Assembly (NCBI GenBank): GCA_030271565.1
Contig: JARXKR010000101.1
Coordinates: forward strand, 1-6,535
Reading direction: 5' to 3'
DNA: 6,535 bases
From: Pseudomonadota bacterium
GTDB taxonomy: Bacteria > Pseudomonadota > Alphaproteobacteria > Sphingomonadales > Sphingomonadaceae
Part shown: positions 1 through 6,302 of the stretch, one piece after another
Layout of the letters: every line of letters begins with the position of its first letter
How positions within the stretch are numbered: the first letter of the stretch is position 1
Position numbers and translations under genes: made by a program
The notes under the pieces: model-generated
The model's database searches: none
What the model saw: the letters and a program-made list of their open reading frames with translations, nothing else
What the model was told of the DNA's origin: nothing

Positions 1-81
1 TTTAATTTCAGCTTCGGGCCGCGCGGCGGGATGGACTGTGCGCGGCTCAATCAAGGCCGCGCCGCGAGCTTCATCGCACAT

Positions 82-87
82 AGGGGA
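82..87 (+). promoter_or_regulatory. Shine-Dalgarno for the 50-residue peptide gene
   Basis: AGGGGA lies 6 nt upstream of the ATG at 94. It decides the start of the small peptide gene, because the earlier in-frame ATG at 31 has no comparable A/G-rich site at the right distance. Confidence 0.7.
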
Positions 88-93
88 CCGATT

Positions 94-246
94 ATGAACT
101 TGCCCAAAATCGACATTTCCGCACTGCCCGATCTCGACACGATGACCGGAATGTTCGGCAGTCTGGCGCATACCGCGCACGTCCAAAGCTCCGACGATAC
201 GCTGATCATCATGATGGTGTTCGTTTACGACTTCCTGATTCCCTGA
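94..246 (+). CDS. Small Asp-rich peptide with hydrophobic C-terminus (possible modified-peptide precursor)
   Basis: This encodes 50 residues of a family I do not recognise. Residues 1-23 are moderately acidic and amphipathic (LPKIDISALPDLDT, then GMFGS). The middle has two histidines (H26, H29) and a double aspartate (D34, D35). Residues 37-50 are strongly hydrophobic, mixed with Y45 and D46, and end in Pro50. There is no cysteine, so lanthipeptide-type thioether chemistry is excluded. The start at 94 is chosen for its Shine-Dalgarno; the in-frame ATG at 31 would add 21 residues of unremarkable sequence. The next gene begins 15 nt after the stop, so the two are probably co-transcribed. A short leader-like half plus a distinct C-terminal half, next to two accessory proteins, suggests a ribosomally made, modified peptide. 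A small membrane-associated peptide is the main alternative. That it is a gene is fairly likely; its role is inference. Confidence 0.7.
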   Translation: MNLPKIDISALPDLDTMTGMFGSLAHTAHVQSSDDTLIIMMVFVYDFLIP

Positions 247-261
247 GCCGGAGCGGTTCGG

Positions 262-1239
262 ATGCTCATTCGTCCGGAACTGCAGGCGCTGCGGAGTGAC
301 GACACTCCGCAGCGCCAGGCCCAGGCCGACCTGCAGCTGCTCGCGGCAGATTGGCGCGCAAGCCGGCTTGGGACCGGGCTGGATCAGGCCATGGTTGCCT
401 ATGCGCGCGGTGAATTGCTCAAGCACCTGCCACCATTCGCGCGGCTGTTCACCCCGGGCGATGCGTCGGCATTGCGGTTGAGCCGCGAATTTGTCGATCG
501 CTTTGCCGCCGTGCTTGCGGCCAAACCGTGGGGTCAGGTGCCGCTGCCGTGCAAGCTTGATGACAGCACCGCCACGATTGTGCTCGCTGCAGCGGGCAAT
601 GCCGCGCTGGTCCTTCAGGCGATCGACGGCACGGGGCTGAAGCGGCGCCCCGCTGCGCTCACCGCTAGTTTCTCACCGGGCGAAACGCACGATCATGTGC
701 TGGCCGGCTCGGCCCAGGCGCGATTGATCGAACTGGTCAGTGAAGGTGCCCAGGGGGCCGAACTTGCCGAGACCCAGCTCGATCTTGGTGAAGGCCAGGT
801 GACGCAGCGCGACAGCTCGCGGCAGGTCCTGCTGATTGACGCCGCGCCGACCACTTTGGTCACGCTCAAGCTGCAGCGCCGCCCGGCGCTCGGCTCGGTC
901 ACCCGCGAATTCACTCTCGCCGACGGCACGCTGGCGCATCAGGCCTCGGCTAACGCGCGCGAGAGCCGGTTCGAACTGGCGGCAGCGCTGCTTGGGCGGA
1001 TGGGGCGCAGCGATGCCGCGCCGTTGCTGGCGGCGATGGCCGAGGAACAGGGCGGTACGTCGCAGCGCTGGCAATCGCTCAAGGAATGCCTTGGGCTCGA
1101 TACTGCGGCCGGCTTTGCCGCGCTTGACCGAATATCTCAACGCGAGCGCGATCCGCTGGCTGCTCCAGCGCAGGCGCTGCGCGCGCAATTGCTCGGAACC
1201 TATCCTCAGCTTGCTGGAGCCAGCCCATGCCCCGCGTAA
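262..1239 (+). CDS. Uncharacterised 325-residue protein of the peptide cassette
   Basis: I cannot assign this to a named family. It appears soluble, with no signal peptide or membrane segment. Residues 1-90 look helical. Residues 95-225 look beta-rich and contain a THDH motif (H143, H145), then LGEGQ at 175-179, and H226 after an ADGTL turn. Residues 230-312 are alternating Ala/Leu-rich helices resembling short HEAT-like repeats. The HxH followed by a Gly turn hints at a degenerate cupin-like core similar in order to the next protein, but this is weak. GGAG at 250-253 sits 8 nt before the ATG. The gene starts 15 nt after the peptide gene and overlaps the next gene by 13 nt, which indicates translational coupling. 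It may be a partner, scaffold or second enzyme for the peptide or for the downstream cupin-like protein. It is real as a gene with good confidence; the function is unknown. Confidence 0.85.
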   Translation: MLIRPELQALRSDDTPQRQAQADLQLLAADWRASRLGTGLDQAMVAYARGELLKHLPPFARLFTPGDASALRLSREFVDRFAAVLAAKPWGQVPLPCKLDDSTATIVLAAAGNAALVLQAIDGTGLKRRPAALTASFSPGETHDHVLAGSAQARLIELVSEGAQGAELAETQLDLGEGQVTQRDSSRQVLLIDAAPTTLVTLKLQRRPALGSVTREFTLADGTLAHQASANARESRFELAAALLGRMGRSDAAPLLAAMAEEQGGTSQRWQSLKECLGLDTAAGFAALDRISQRERDPLAAPAQALRAQLLGTYPQLAGASPCPA

Positions 1240-2132
1240 TCGAACTGGGCGATGCGCAGGTAGCCGCGCTCGATGAAGCTGCCGCAGGGATTACCGCGCA
1301 GGGCTTCGATCCGCATGACGAGGACAGCCTGACCAATGCCGCGCTGTGGCTGCGGCGGCTCGGCAACAACCAGACGTTTCTTGGAGACCTGCTGATCGAA
1401 CAGCTGGCGCAGCGCCACCGTGAGGACTTGCCGGGCAACGCCTATAGCCCGCAAGTGGTGATGCTGGTGCCGCCGGGCGGCAGCTTCTTCATCCGCGCCA
1501 ACATCTGGCCCTCGGCGGGCGACCACATGGTCCGCGCCAGCGGCGATGCGGCCTTTGCCATCGGACTGCCGCACGATCACAACTTCAGTTTCCTGACCCA
1601 AGGCTATTTCGGGCCAGGGTATTGGAGCGATTACTACGAGTACGACTATGCTGCGGTGACCGGCTATCGCGGCGAGCCGGTGCCGTCGCTGCGCTTCATC
1701 GAGCGCTCGCGGCTCGAGCCGGGCAAGCTGATGCTTTACCGCGCGCATATTGATGTTCACGCGCAGCTTCCGGCGGACTCGCTCTCGGTCTCGCTCAACG
1801 TGATGCACACTGCCGGAGCGCAGGGCTGGCTCGACCAGTACAAGTTCGATTTGGGCCGGCGCGAGATTGCCGCGCAGCTCTCGCCCGCGCCGAGCGCAGC
1901 GTTTCTCAAGGTCGCGGTGGGGCTGGGCAGTGAGGAAGCGCTCGATCTCGCGCACCGGTTCGCGCTGCGCCACCCCAGTGACACGATGCGGTTGGCCGCG
2001 TGGGAGGCGCTGGCATCGCGTAAGGCAGAGCCGGGTGCGCGCGATGCCTTGTGGCGCGAGGCTGAGGGTGCTGGGAGCAGACTGGTCGCGATGGAAGCCA
2101 AGGCGCGGCGGGCCGAGCTGGAACTGAGCTAG
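1227..2132 (+). CDS. Cupin-like putative metal-dependent oxygenase or isomerase
   Basis: This encodes 301 residues with no signal peptide. The N-terminal 65 residues look helical. A beta-rich core (about 75-210) carries a cupin-like signature: PHDHNFSFLTQGYFGPGY at 115-132 gives H116 and H118, and EPGKLMLYRAHIDVH at 164-178 gives the second motif with H174 and H178. The usual cupin glutamate after HxH is not at the expected spacing, but E138 in YYEYD could serve. A mononuclear metal centre, probably iron, is therefore plausible but not shown. Residues 220-300 form Ala-rich helices like those ending the preceding protein. GGAG at 1216-1219 lies 7 nt before the ATG, inside the end of the upstream gene. 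In context it is the best candidate for an enzyme acting on the 50-residue peptide or a related small substrate. Its stop overlaps that of convergent ruvX. The substrate and reaction are unknown. Confidence 0.85.
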   Translation: MPRVIELGDAQVAALDEAAAGITAQGFDPHDEDSLTNAALWLRRLGNNQTFLGDLLIEQLAQRHREDLPGNAYSPQVVMLVPPGGSFFIRANIWPSAGDHMVRASGDAAFAIGLPHDHNFSFLTQGYFGPGYWSDYYEYDYAAVTGYRGEPVPSLRFIERSRLEPGKLMLYRAHIDVHAQLPADSLSVSLNVMHTAGAQGWLDQYKFDLGRREIAAQLSPAPSAAFLKVAVGLGSEEALDLAHRFALRHPSDTMRLAAWEALASRKAEPGARDALWREAEGAGSRLVAMEAKARRAELELS

Positions 2133-2611
2133 CCAAACCCGCCGGTCAAAGCATCGATTGCCGCCTGCAGGATCACCGCTGCAGCCGCCGCATCGATCCG
2201 CGCGGCGCGTTTGGCCCGGCTGATGTCTTGCGAGATCAGCGCGCCTTCTGCGCTCGCGGTCGACCAGCGCTCGTCCCACAGCAGGATCGGCAGGCCCAGC
2301 ACCGAAAGGTTGCGGGCATAGGCCCGGCACGACTGGCTGCGCGGGCCTTCGCTGCCGTCCATGTTGATCGGCAGCCCGATCACGATGCCCTGGATCGAGC
2401 GTTCGTGCACCAGTTCGGCGAGCAAGACCTTGTCCGCGCCGAACTTGCCGCGCTTGAGCGTCTTGCCCGGCGAAGCGAAGCGCCAGCCGGCGTCGCAGAA
2501 CGCGGTGCCAATGGTTTGGGTACCGAGATCGAGCGCGAGCAGCGCCCCGCCGTGCGGCAAGGCTGCGCGAAATGGCGCGGCAGAATCGGTGATCAATGCG
2601 CCGTCTGCCAC
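2129..2611 (-). CDS. ruvX: Putative pre-16S rRNA nuclease / Holliday junction resolvase-like RuvX (YqgF)
   Basis: This is a 160-residue cytoplasmic protein of the YqgF/RuvX family, which has an RNase H-like fold. The family is linked to 5' maturation of 16S rRNA and, by similarity, to Holliday junction resolution. The strand-1 motif LALDLGTQTIGTAFCD (25-40) supplies D28. GIVIGLPINMDGS (75-87) is the conserved central block. LWDERWST (111-118) supplies E114, and RIDAAAAAVILQ (138-149) supplies D140, so the acidic triad looks intact. Length is slightly above the usual 140-150 because of a short N-terminal extension. The start is GTG at 2611, overlapping the end of the upstream hydrolase gene by 19 nt. 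A TTG at 2596, forming a TTGA overlap with that gene's stop, is a possible shorter start. It is the last gene of the minus-strand run and ends tail-to-tail with the cupin-like gene. Confidence 0.93.
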   Translation of the reverse strand: MADGALITDSAAPFRAALPHGGALLALDLGTQTIGTAFCDAGWRFASPGKTLKRGKFGADKVLLAELVHERSIQGIVIGLPINMDGSEGPRSQSCRAYARNLSVLGLPILLWDERWSTASAEGALISQDISRAKRAARIDAAAAAVILQAAIDALTGGFG

Positions 2612-3708
2612 GCCGCTGCCCGCGTTTCGAAATCGCGCTTAAGGTTGGTCCAGTAGAGCGCGTAATCATAGACGTGATAATTGCCGCCGGGAAGCACGAA
2701 CGGACCCATCTGCGGCCCCGCTCCGATCCGCAATGTTCCGTCCGCATTGCACGATGCGCCGACCAGTCCCGGGGTGAGCCGGGCGTGCTCCATCCTGAGG
2801 TCGGGGACAATCCCGCCGATGTTGCGCGAAGCTGGTGCGGAGCCGCCGATGCCGCCGGTGAGCGGATTCGAGCAGAGGATCTGCGGCGCGGTCGGGATAG
2901 CGCCGGGGGTGCCGGCCAGGCGCTGATAGGCGTGGCGCATGGTTGCAGGATCGGCATCGTCGCTGAACGACAGGAAGCTTACCACGCACCCGGTCTGCCC
3001 CGCAGACGAGCAGCCGGGCATACCCATTGCCGGCAAATCGCGCGCCGTGTCGACCACCCAGCCGATCGCATAAGCGGCGACCACGCGGCTCGCGAGCGGG
3101 GTTGCCTTGACCTTCTCGGTGAGCAGCCGCTTGATGATGAAGCTACCTTGGCTGTGCCCGGCGAGCACGATCCCGCGCCCCGGCGGCTGCGCCGCGACGA
3201 AAGCATCGAACGCCTCGGCCACGTCGCCATAGGCCAGATCGAGCGCCTGCCGTGCGGCGGGGGAGTCCGAGACGAAGGCGCCAATCGTTGCCTGGCGGTA
3301 GCGCGGGGCCCAGACTTCGGCGGCATTGGCGAACACGCTGGCCTCAGCGCGAACCATGATCTCGCCGATCCGTCGTGCATCGCGATCATCGATGGGTGCA
3401 TTCCAGTGCGTCTTCTTGAGGTAGCTGGTGGGATGGACGAAGAACACCGCGACATTGTTCTGCGCGCCATCGGGCAGCATCCCGTCGGGCTGCCACTTGA
3501 CCGGGTTGGGGCTCGCCATGCCGGGGCGAGCGAACCACAGCGCCGGATCGTTGTAAGCGTTGGCCTTGAGCGCGGGCTGGGCTTCGAACTTGATCGAAGG
3601 CTCCATCGCCATCCGGGTCAGGGCCTCGGGATAGAACGTCAGGGCGAGCCTTGCTCCGACCACCACGACGATGACCAGCGCGACCAGATACAGGAACTTG
3701 CGGACCAT
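2593..3708 (-). CDS. DUF3089 alpha/beta-hydrolase, membrane-anchored
   Basis: This is a 371-residue protein matching the DUF3089 type of alpha/beta hydrolase; the physiological substrate is unknown. Residues 5-24 form one hydrophobic segment after a basic MVRK start, giving an N-terminal membrane anchor or uncleaved signal that would put the body in the periplasm. VAVFFVHPTSY (86-96) is the characteristic early strand and oxyanion region. GHSQGS at 184-189 is the nucleophile elbow with Ser186. A C-terminal YHVYDYALYW block (344-353) supplies His345 as the likely catalytic histidine. Cysteines at 233, 241, 279 and 320 could form disulfides, consistent with export. It starts 6 nt after the AI-2E gene's stop with an ATG, and its end overlaps ruvX. 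Esterase or lipase-like activity is a family-level expectation only. Confidence 0.88.
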   Translation of the reverse strand: MVRKFLYLVALVIVVVVGARLALTFYPEALTRMAMEPSIKFEAQPALKANAYNDPALWFARPGMASPNPVKWQPDGMLPDGAQNNVAVFFVHPTSYLKKTHWNAPIDDRDARRIGEIMVRAEASVFANAAEVWAPRYRQATIGAFVSDSPAARQALDLAYGDVAEAFDAFVAAQPPGRGIVLAGHSQGSFIIKRLLTEKVKATPLASRVVAAYAIGWVVDTARDLPAMGMPGCSSAGQTGCVVSFLSFSDDADPATMRHAYQRLAGTPGAIPTAPQILCSNPLTGGIGGSAPASRNIGGIVPDLRMEHARLTPGLVGASCNADGTLRIGAGPQMGPFVLPGGNYHVYDYALYWTNLKRDFETRAAAWQTAH

Positions 3709-3714
3709 CGGGCG

Positions 3715-4860
3715 CTAGCTGCCTTCCTCGTTGCGCAGCGATTGCCGCTCGAGCGCGACCTTGAGCATCGCCACCATCGGATCGGCCAGCATCAGCCCAA
3801 GGATCCCGAACAGCGTGCCCATGATCAGCTGCATCCCCAGCACCAGCGCCGGGGCGAGGTCGGCGGTACGCTTGGCCACCATCGGCACGATGATGTTGCC
3901 GTCGACCGTCTGCACGACCGCATAGACGACCATGCAGAACAGCCCGGTGTTGGTGCTGTCGGAAAAGCCGACCAGCACCATCAAGGCCCCGGAAATCGGC
4001 GCGCCGATGTTGGGCAGGAACGCGAGCAGCCCGGTCAACAGCCCGAGCACGCCCGCCAGCGGCACGCCCCACAGGGCGAGCAGAATCCATGTCGTCACCC
4101 CTTCGACCGCCATCCCGAGCAGGCGCCCGGCGAGCAGGCGGCGCAGCGTCTTGCCCATCGCGGCGGCGGTCACCTCGAAGCGGGTCCGTTCGTTGACCGG
4201 CAGCAACCAGGCGAACCCGCGCCGGTAGAGGTGCGGTTCGGCGGCGATATAGATGCCGAGCACAAGGATCCCAAAAGCCGTGGTCAGCCCACCGATCACG
4301 CCGCCGACCGCGCTGGTCACGTCACCGACCGAACCGGCGAGCTTTTCGATCAGGCCTTGGATCGATTTCACATTGACGATCGCGCCGTGCGCTTGCAGCC
4401 AGCCAATGATCTTGAGCGCCTGGGTCTGGATCACCGCCGGCAGCTGCGCGGCCTGCTGCGCCATCGCGGTCCCCGCGAAGGTCAGGGTCCAGACGAGGAA
4501 CACCGCCGCAAAGATCACCACCATCGCCACTCGCCAGCCGCGCCCGATTGGCAAGACCCGGCCGAGCAGCCGCACCCCGCCGTCAATCATCGCGGCGAAG
4601 ACCATCCCGCCGAAGATGATCAGCAAGGGCTGGGCAAGATAGACCACCAGCGCCAGGCCCGCAGCGAGCCCGATCCACACCGCCGCGCGCTTCGCTTCCT
4701 TGAGCAGTACGGGATCGTGAATATCGGTCGGCCCGACGTGTTCGGTGATCGGCGTCTCGGCCGCAGTCGCTTTGTCTTCCTGCGCCGCACGCGTGCGGAT
4801 TTTGCGCAGCGATTTGTCGGCGGCCTGCGATACGGCCTTGGGCGTGGAACTGACTGGCAC
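3715..4860 (-). CDS. AI-2E family transporter (PerM-like inner-membrane protein)
   Basis: This is a polytopic inner-membrane protein of the AI-2E/PerM family. Some members export autoinducer-2 or act as Na+/H+ antiporters, but most have no tested substrate. Counting from the GTG at 4860 it has 381 residues. A charged cytoplasmic N-tail of about 55 residues precedes hydrophobic segments near 60-90, 111-131, 184-206, 251-284, 306-322 and 336-364. Family hallmarks near the C-terminus are FLPNIGAPISG (281-291), VDGNIIVPMV (319-328) and the LADP motif (358-361). The open frame extends to ATGs at 4932 and 4905, but these lie inside lepB. I prefer the GTG at 4860, 2 nt after the lepB stop, with a well-spaced GAAGGA. 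The ATG at 4905 remains possible. The ATG of the hydrolase gene follows 6 nt after its stop. Confidence 0.92.
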   Translation of the reverse strand: MPVSSTPKAVSQAADKSLRKIRTRAAQEDKATAAETPITEHVGPTDIHDPVLLKEAKRAAVWIGLAAGLALVVYLAQPLLIIFGGMVFAAMIDGGVRLLGRVLPIGRGWRVAMVVIFAAVFLVWTLTFAGTAMAQQAAQLPAVIQTQALKIIGWLQAHGAIVNVKSIQGLIEKLAGSVGDVTSAVGGVIGGLTTAFGILVLGIYIAAEPHLYRRGFAWLLPVNERTRFEVTAAAMGKTLRRLLAGRLLGMAVEGVTTWILLALWGVPLAGVLGLLTGLLAFLPNIGAPISGALMVLVGFSDSTNTGLFCMVVYAVVQTVDGNIIVPMVAKRTADLAPALVLGMQLIMGTLFGILGLMLADPMVAMLKVALERQSLRNEEGS

Positions 4861-4862
4861 CG

Positions 4863-5783
4863 TTACTTTTCCTTCGTCAGGTGGACCGCGCGCAGGCTGG
4901 TCCATGACCGCCCCGAACGCAAGGCCGACCACCAGGTCAGCGGGTTCAACTGCTGGCTGCCATCAAGCGAAAAGGTAACGAATTCAGCGCGGCCGCCGAC
5001 GTCGGACAGCGGCACTGGACCGCCGAGGCCGTCGGACAGGATCGGCACCCGGCTGTCGGCCGAATGGTCGCGGTTGTCGCCCATCAGGAACACGTGGCCG
5101 GCCGGCACGGTCAGCTCGGGCATGTCATCGAAGGCGTCGTGCGGATTGTCCTTGATGATCAGGTAGGTCGCGCCGCCGGGCAATACTTCGCGGTAGGTCG
5201 GCAGTTCGATCACCTTGCGTCCCGACGGCAAAGTGCGCGCCGCGATGTTGAAATCGTCGTAGCACCACGATTTCATCTGGTGCTCGTCGCACATCAGTTT
5301 GGGATCGGCGTCGAGCTGGACATCGGTTTCGGCCATCTGCGGGACCGGCTGGCCGTTGAGCACGATCTGCCCGCCGACCAGCGCGATGCGGTCTCCGGGG
5401 ATCGCGATTACGCGTTTGATCAGGTCGTCGGTGCGGTTGCGCGGGACCACGATCACGATATCGCCGCGCTGGGGCGTACCCGGCAACACCCGCCAGGTCC
5501 CGCGCTGGAGCACGTGGAAGCTCGCCGAGGCCCAGTTCCAGCCATAGGGGAATTTGGACACCACCAGCCGGTCGCCGACCAGCAGGTTGGGCATCATCGA
5601 GATCGAGGGAATATAGAACGGCTTGGCGATGAAGCTGTGGAAGGTGAGCACCGCGAGCAGCATCCACGCGAGTCCGCGAATTTCGCCCAGCCAGTCGACC
5701 TTGTCGGCGGACTTTTCTTCGGCGGTTGCGTCGGACAGTTCGGCAGGCTCGGCAATCAGAATATCGTCGGCAGGTTCGGTCAC
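4863..5783 (-). CDS. lepB: Signal peptidase I
   Basis: This is a 306-residue inner-membrane serine protease of family S26, which removes signal peptides from Sec- and Tat-exported pre-proteins at the periplasmic face. An acidic cytoplasmic tail (1-30) is followed by a single membrane segment near 37-53. Box B, IPSISMMPNLLVGD (58-71), supplies nucleophile Ser62. RGDIV (106-110) precedes LIKRVIAIPGD (121-131), which supplies general base Lys123. Box E, GDNRDHSADSR (235-245), is intact. Cys165 and Cys174 in the periplasmic insertion may form a disulfide, as in the E. coli enzyme. Only one N-terminal membrane helix is evident, against two in E. coli. The GTG start at 5783 overlaps the acpS stop as GTGA, indicating translational coupling. 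The rnc gene that often follows lepB is not here; an AI-2E transporter occupies that place. Confidence 0.97.
   Translation of the reverse strand: MTEPADDILIAEPAELSDATAEEKSADKVDWLGEIRGLAWMLLAVLTFHSFIAKPFYIPSISMMPNLLVGDRLVVSKFPYGWNWASASFHVLQRGTWRVLPGTPQRGDIVIVVPRNRTDDLIKRVIAIPGDRIALVGGQIVLNGQPVPQMAETDVQLDADPKLMCDEHQMKSWCYDDFNIAARTLPSGRKVIELPTYREVLPGGATYLIIKDNPHDAFDDMPELTVPAGHVFLMGDNRDHSADSRVPILSDGLGGPVPLSDVGGRAEFVTFSLDGSQQLNPLTWWSALRSGRSWTSLRAVHLTKEK
4870..4875 (-). promoter_or_regulatory. Shine-Dalgarno supporting the GTG start of the AI-2E gene
   Basis: On the minus strand GAAGGA sits 9 nt before a GTG at 4860, within the last codons of lepB. It supports a start just after the lepB stop rather than at ATG 4932 or 4905, which would overlap lepB by 70 or 43 nt. 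ATG 4905 has a GGGGCGG nearby but with only about 2 nt of spacing. Confidence 0.55.
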
Positions 5784-6181
5784 AATTTGCGGGCCTCGAT
5801 AACCACGAAGGCCTGCGCCCAGGGGTGGTCATCCGTTAGGGTGAGATGGATCACCGCCTCATGCCCGGCGGGCGTGATCGCGGCAAGTCTGGTTGCGGCA
5901 CCGCCGGTCAGGGCGAGCGTGGGCGCGCCGCTGGGCAGATTGACCACGCCGATGTCCTTCATAAACACCCCGGCCTTGAACCCAGTTCCCACGGCCTTGG
6001 AAAATGCTTCCTTGGCGGCGAAGCGTTTGGCCAAAGTACCGGCTTTCGTGAACGGGCGGCGGGCCGCCTTGACGCGCTCGACTTCGGTGAAGACGCGGTT
6101 TTCGAAACGTTCGCCCCAGCGTTCGAGCGAATTGGCAATCCGCTCGATGTTGCAGAGGTCAGCGCCGATGGAGAGGATCAC
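5780..6181 (-). CDS. acpS: Holo-[acyl-carrier-protein] synthase
   Basis: This cytoplasmic phosphopantetheinyl transferase moves 4'-phosphopantetheine from CoA to the conserved serine of apo-ACP, activating it for fatty acid synthesis. Counting from GTG 6181 it has 133 residues, typical for the family. The N-terminal IGADLCNIERI (residues 5-15) supplies the metal-binding Asp8. RFAAKEAFSKAVGTG (53-67) is the signature block, with Lys57 and metal-ligand Glu58. The C-terminal part is the usual beta-strand pair with the helix ATRLAA. An upstream TTG at 6193 would add four residues (GVVV). GTG 6181 gives the expected MILSIGADL-type start and has a G-run 5 nt upstream, so I prefer it. It overlaps lepB by 4 nt and is separated from pdxJ by a repeat-filled gap of about 120 nt. 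The pdxJ-acpS-lepB order is common in Alphaproteobacteria. Confidence 0.95.
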   Translation of the reverse strand: MILSIGADLCNIERIANSLERWGERFENRVFTEVERVKAARRPFTKAGTLAKRFAAKEAFSKAVGTGFKAGVFMKDIGVVNLPSGAPTLALTGGAATRLAAITPAGHEAVIHLTLTDDHPWAQAFVVIEARKL

Positions 6182-6186
6182 GACGA

Positions 6187-6191
6187 CCCCC
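6187..6191 (-). promoter_or_regulatory. G-rich ribosome-binding site upstream of acpS GTG start
   Basis: Minus-strand GGGGG lies 5 nt before the GTG at 6181. It borders the repeat cluster, so the acpS translation signal sits at the very edge of repeat-derived sequence. The alternative TTG at 6193 shares one base with this G-run and lacks its own site. Confidence 0.45.
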
Positions 6192-6202
6192 AAAGGTCGT
6201 CG

Positions 6203-6221
6203 CCCCGGACTTGATCCGGGG
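6203..6221. repeat. Inverted repeat, CCCCGGA/TCCGGGG
   Basis: Perfect 7-bp arms (6203-6209 and 6215-6221) flank the spacer CTTGA. The GGACTTGATCCGGGG wording is a common intergenic repeat type in sphingomonads and other Alphaproteobacteria, as I recall it. It is the left half of a composite element that continues to about 6279. Confidence 0.75.
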
Positions 6222-6252
6222 TCCCGCTTCTGGACCCAAGAAGGCAGCGGGA
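6222..6252. repeat. Central inverted repeat of the composite element
   Basis: TCCCGCT (6222-6228) pairs with AGCGGGA (6246-6252). Inside it CTTCT (6227-6231) can pair with AGAAG (6239-6243), the stem being imperfect in between. It links the two outer perfect hairpins and shares bases with the one to its right, so alternative folds compete. Confidence 0.55.
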
Positions 6253-6271
6253 TCCCCGCCTTCGCGGGGAT
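6252..6271. repeat. Hairpin repeat, ATCCCCGC-CTTC-GCGGGGAT
   Basis: Perfect 8-bp arms enclose a CTTC loop, followed by GACGGGG. The pattern CCCGCCTTCGCGGGGATGACGG is a very widespread short intergenic repeat in GC-rich proteobacteria. It has no T-run on either side, so it is not a classical intrinsic terminator. In a pdxJ-acpS transcript it would form a stable stem between the genes. Confidence 0.8.
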
Positions 6272-6302
6272 GACGGGGAGGCGAATGATATGCCCACTCC
6301 GA

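Noticed and set aside
18..27. Self-complementary GCCGCGCGGC near the left edge as an operator
   Set aside because: Short GC-only palindromes are expected by chance at this base composition, and no promoter elements could be placed beside it.
31..93. Longer form of the small peptide starting at ATG 31
   Set aside because: No convincing ribosome-binding site near 31, whereas AGGGGA is ideally placed before ATG 94. The added 21 residues have no special features.
1206..2957. A minus-strand open frame of 583 codons opposite the cupin-like gene and out of frame with ruvX
   Set aside because: Low-complexity Arg/Ala/Pro-rich product crossing real genes on both strands; a compositional shadow.
2596..5166. 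A plus-strand open frame of 856 codons opposite the hydrolase, AI-2E and lepB genes
   Set aside because: Its product is rich in Arg, His, Asp, Gly and Gln with no recognisable domain, typical of an antisense shadow in GC-rich DNA. It spans three well-identified genes on the other strand.
6252..6271. Perfect hairpin as a Rho-independent terminator for pdxJ
   Set aside because: No T-run follows the stem on either strand, and the sequence matches a common dispersed repeat.
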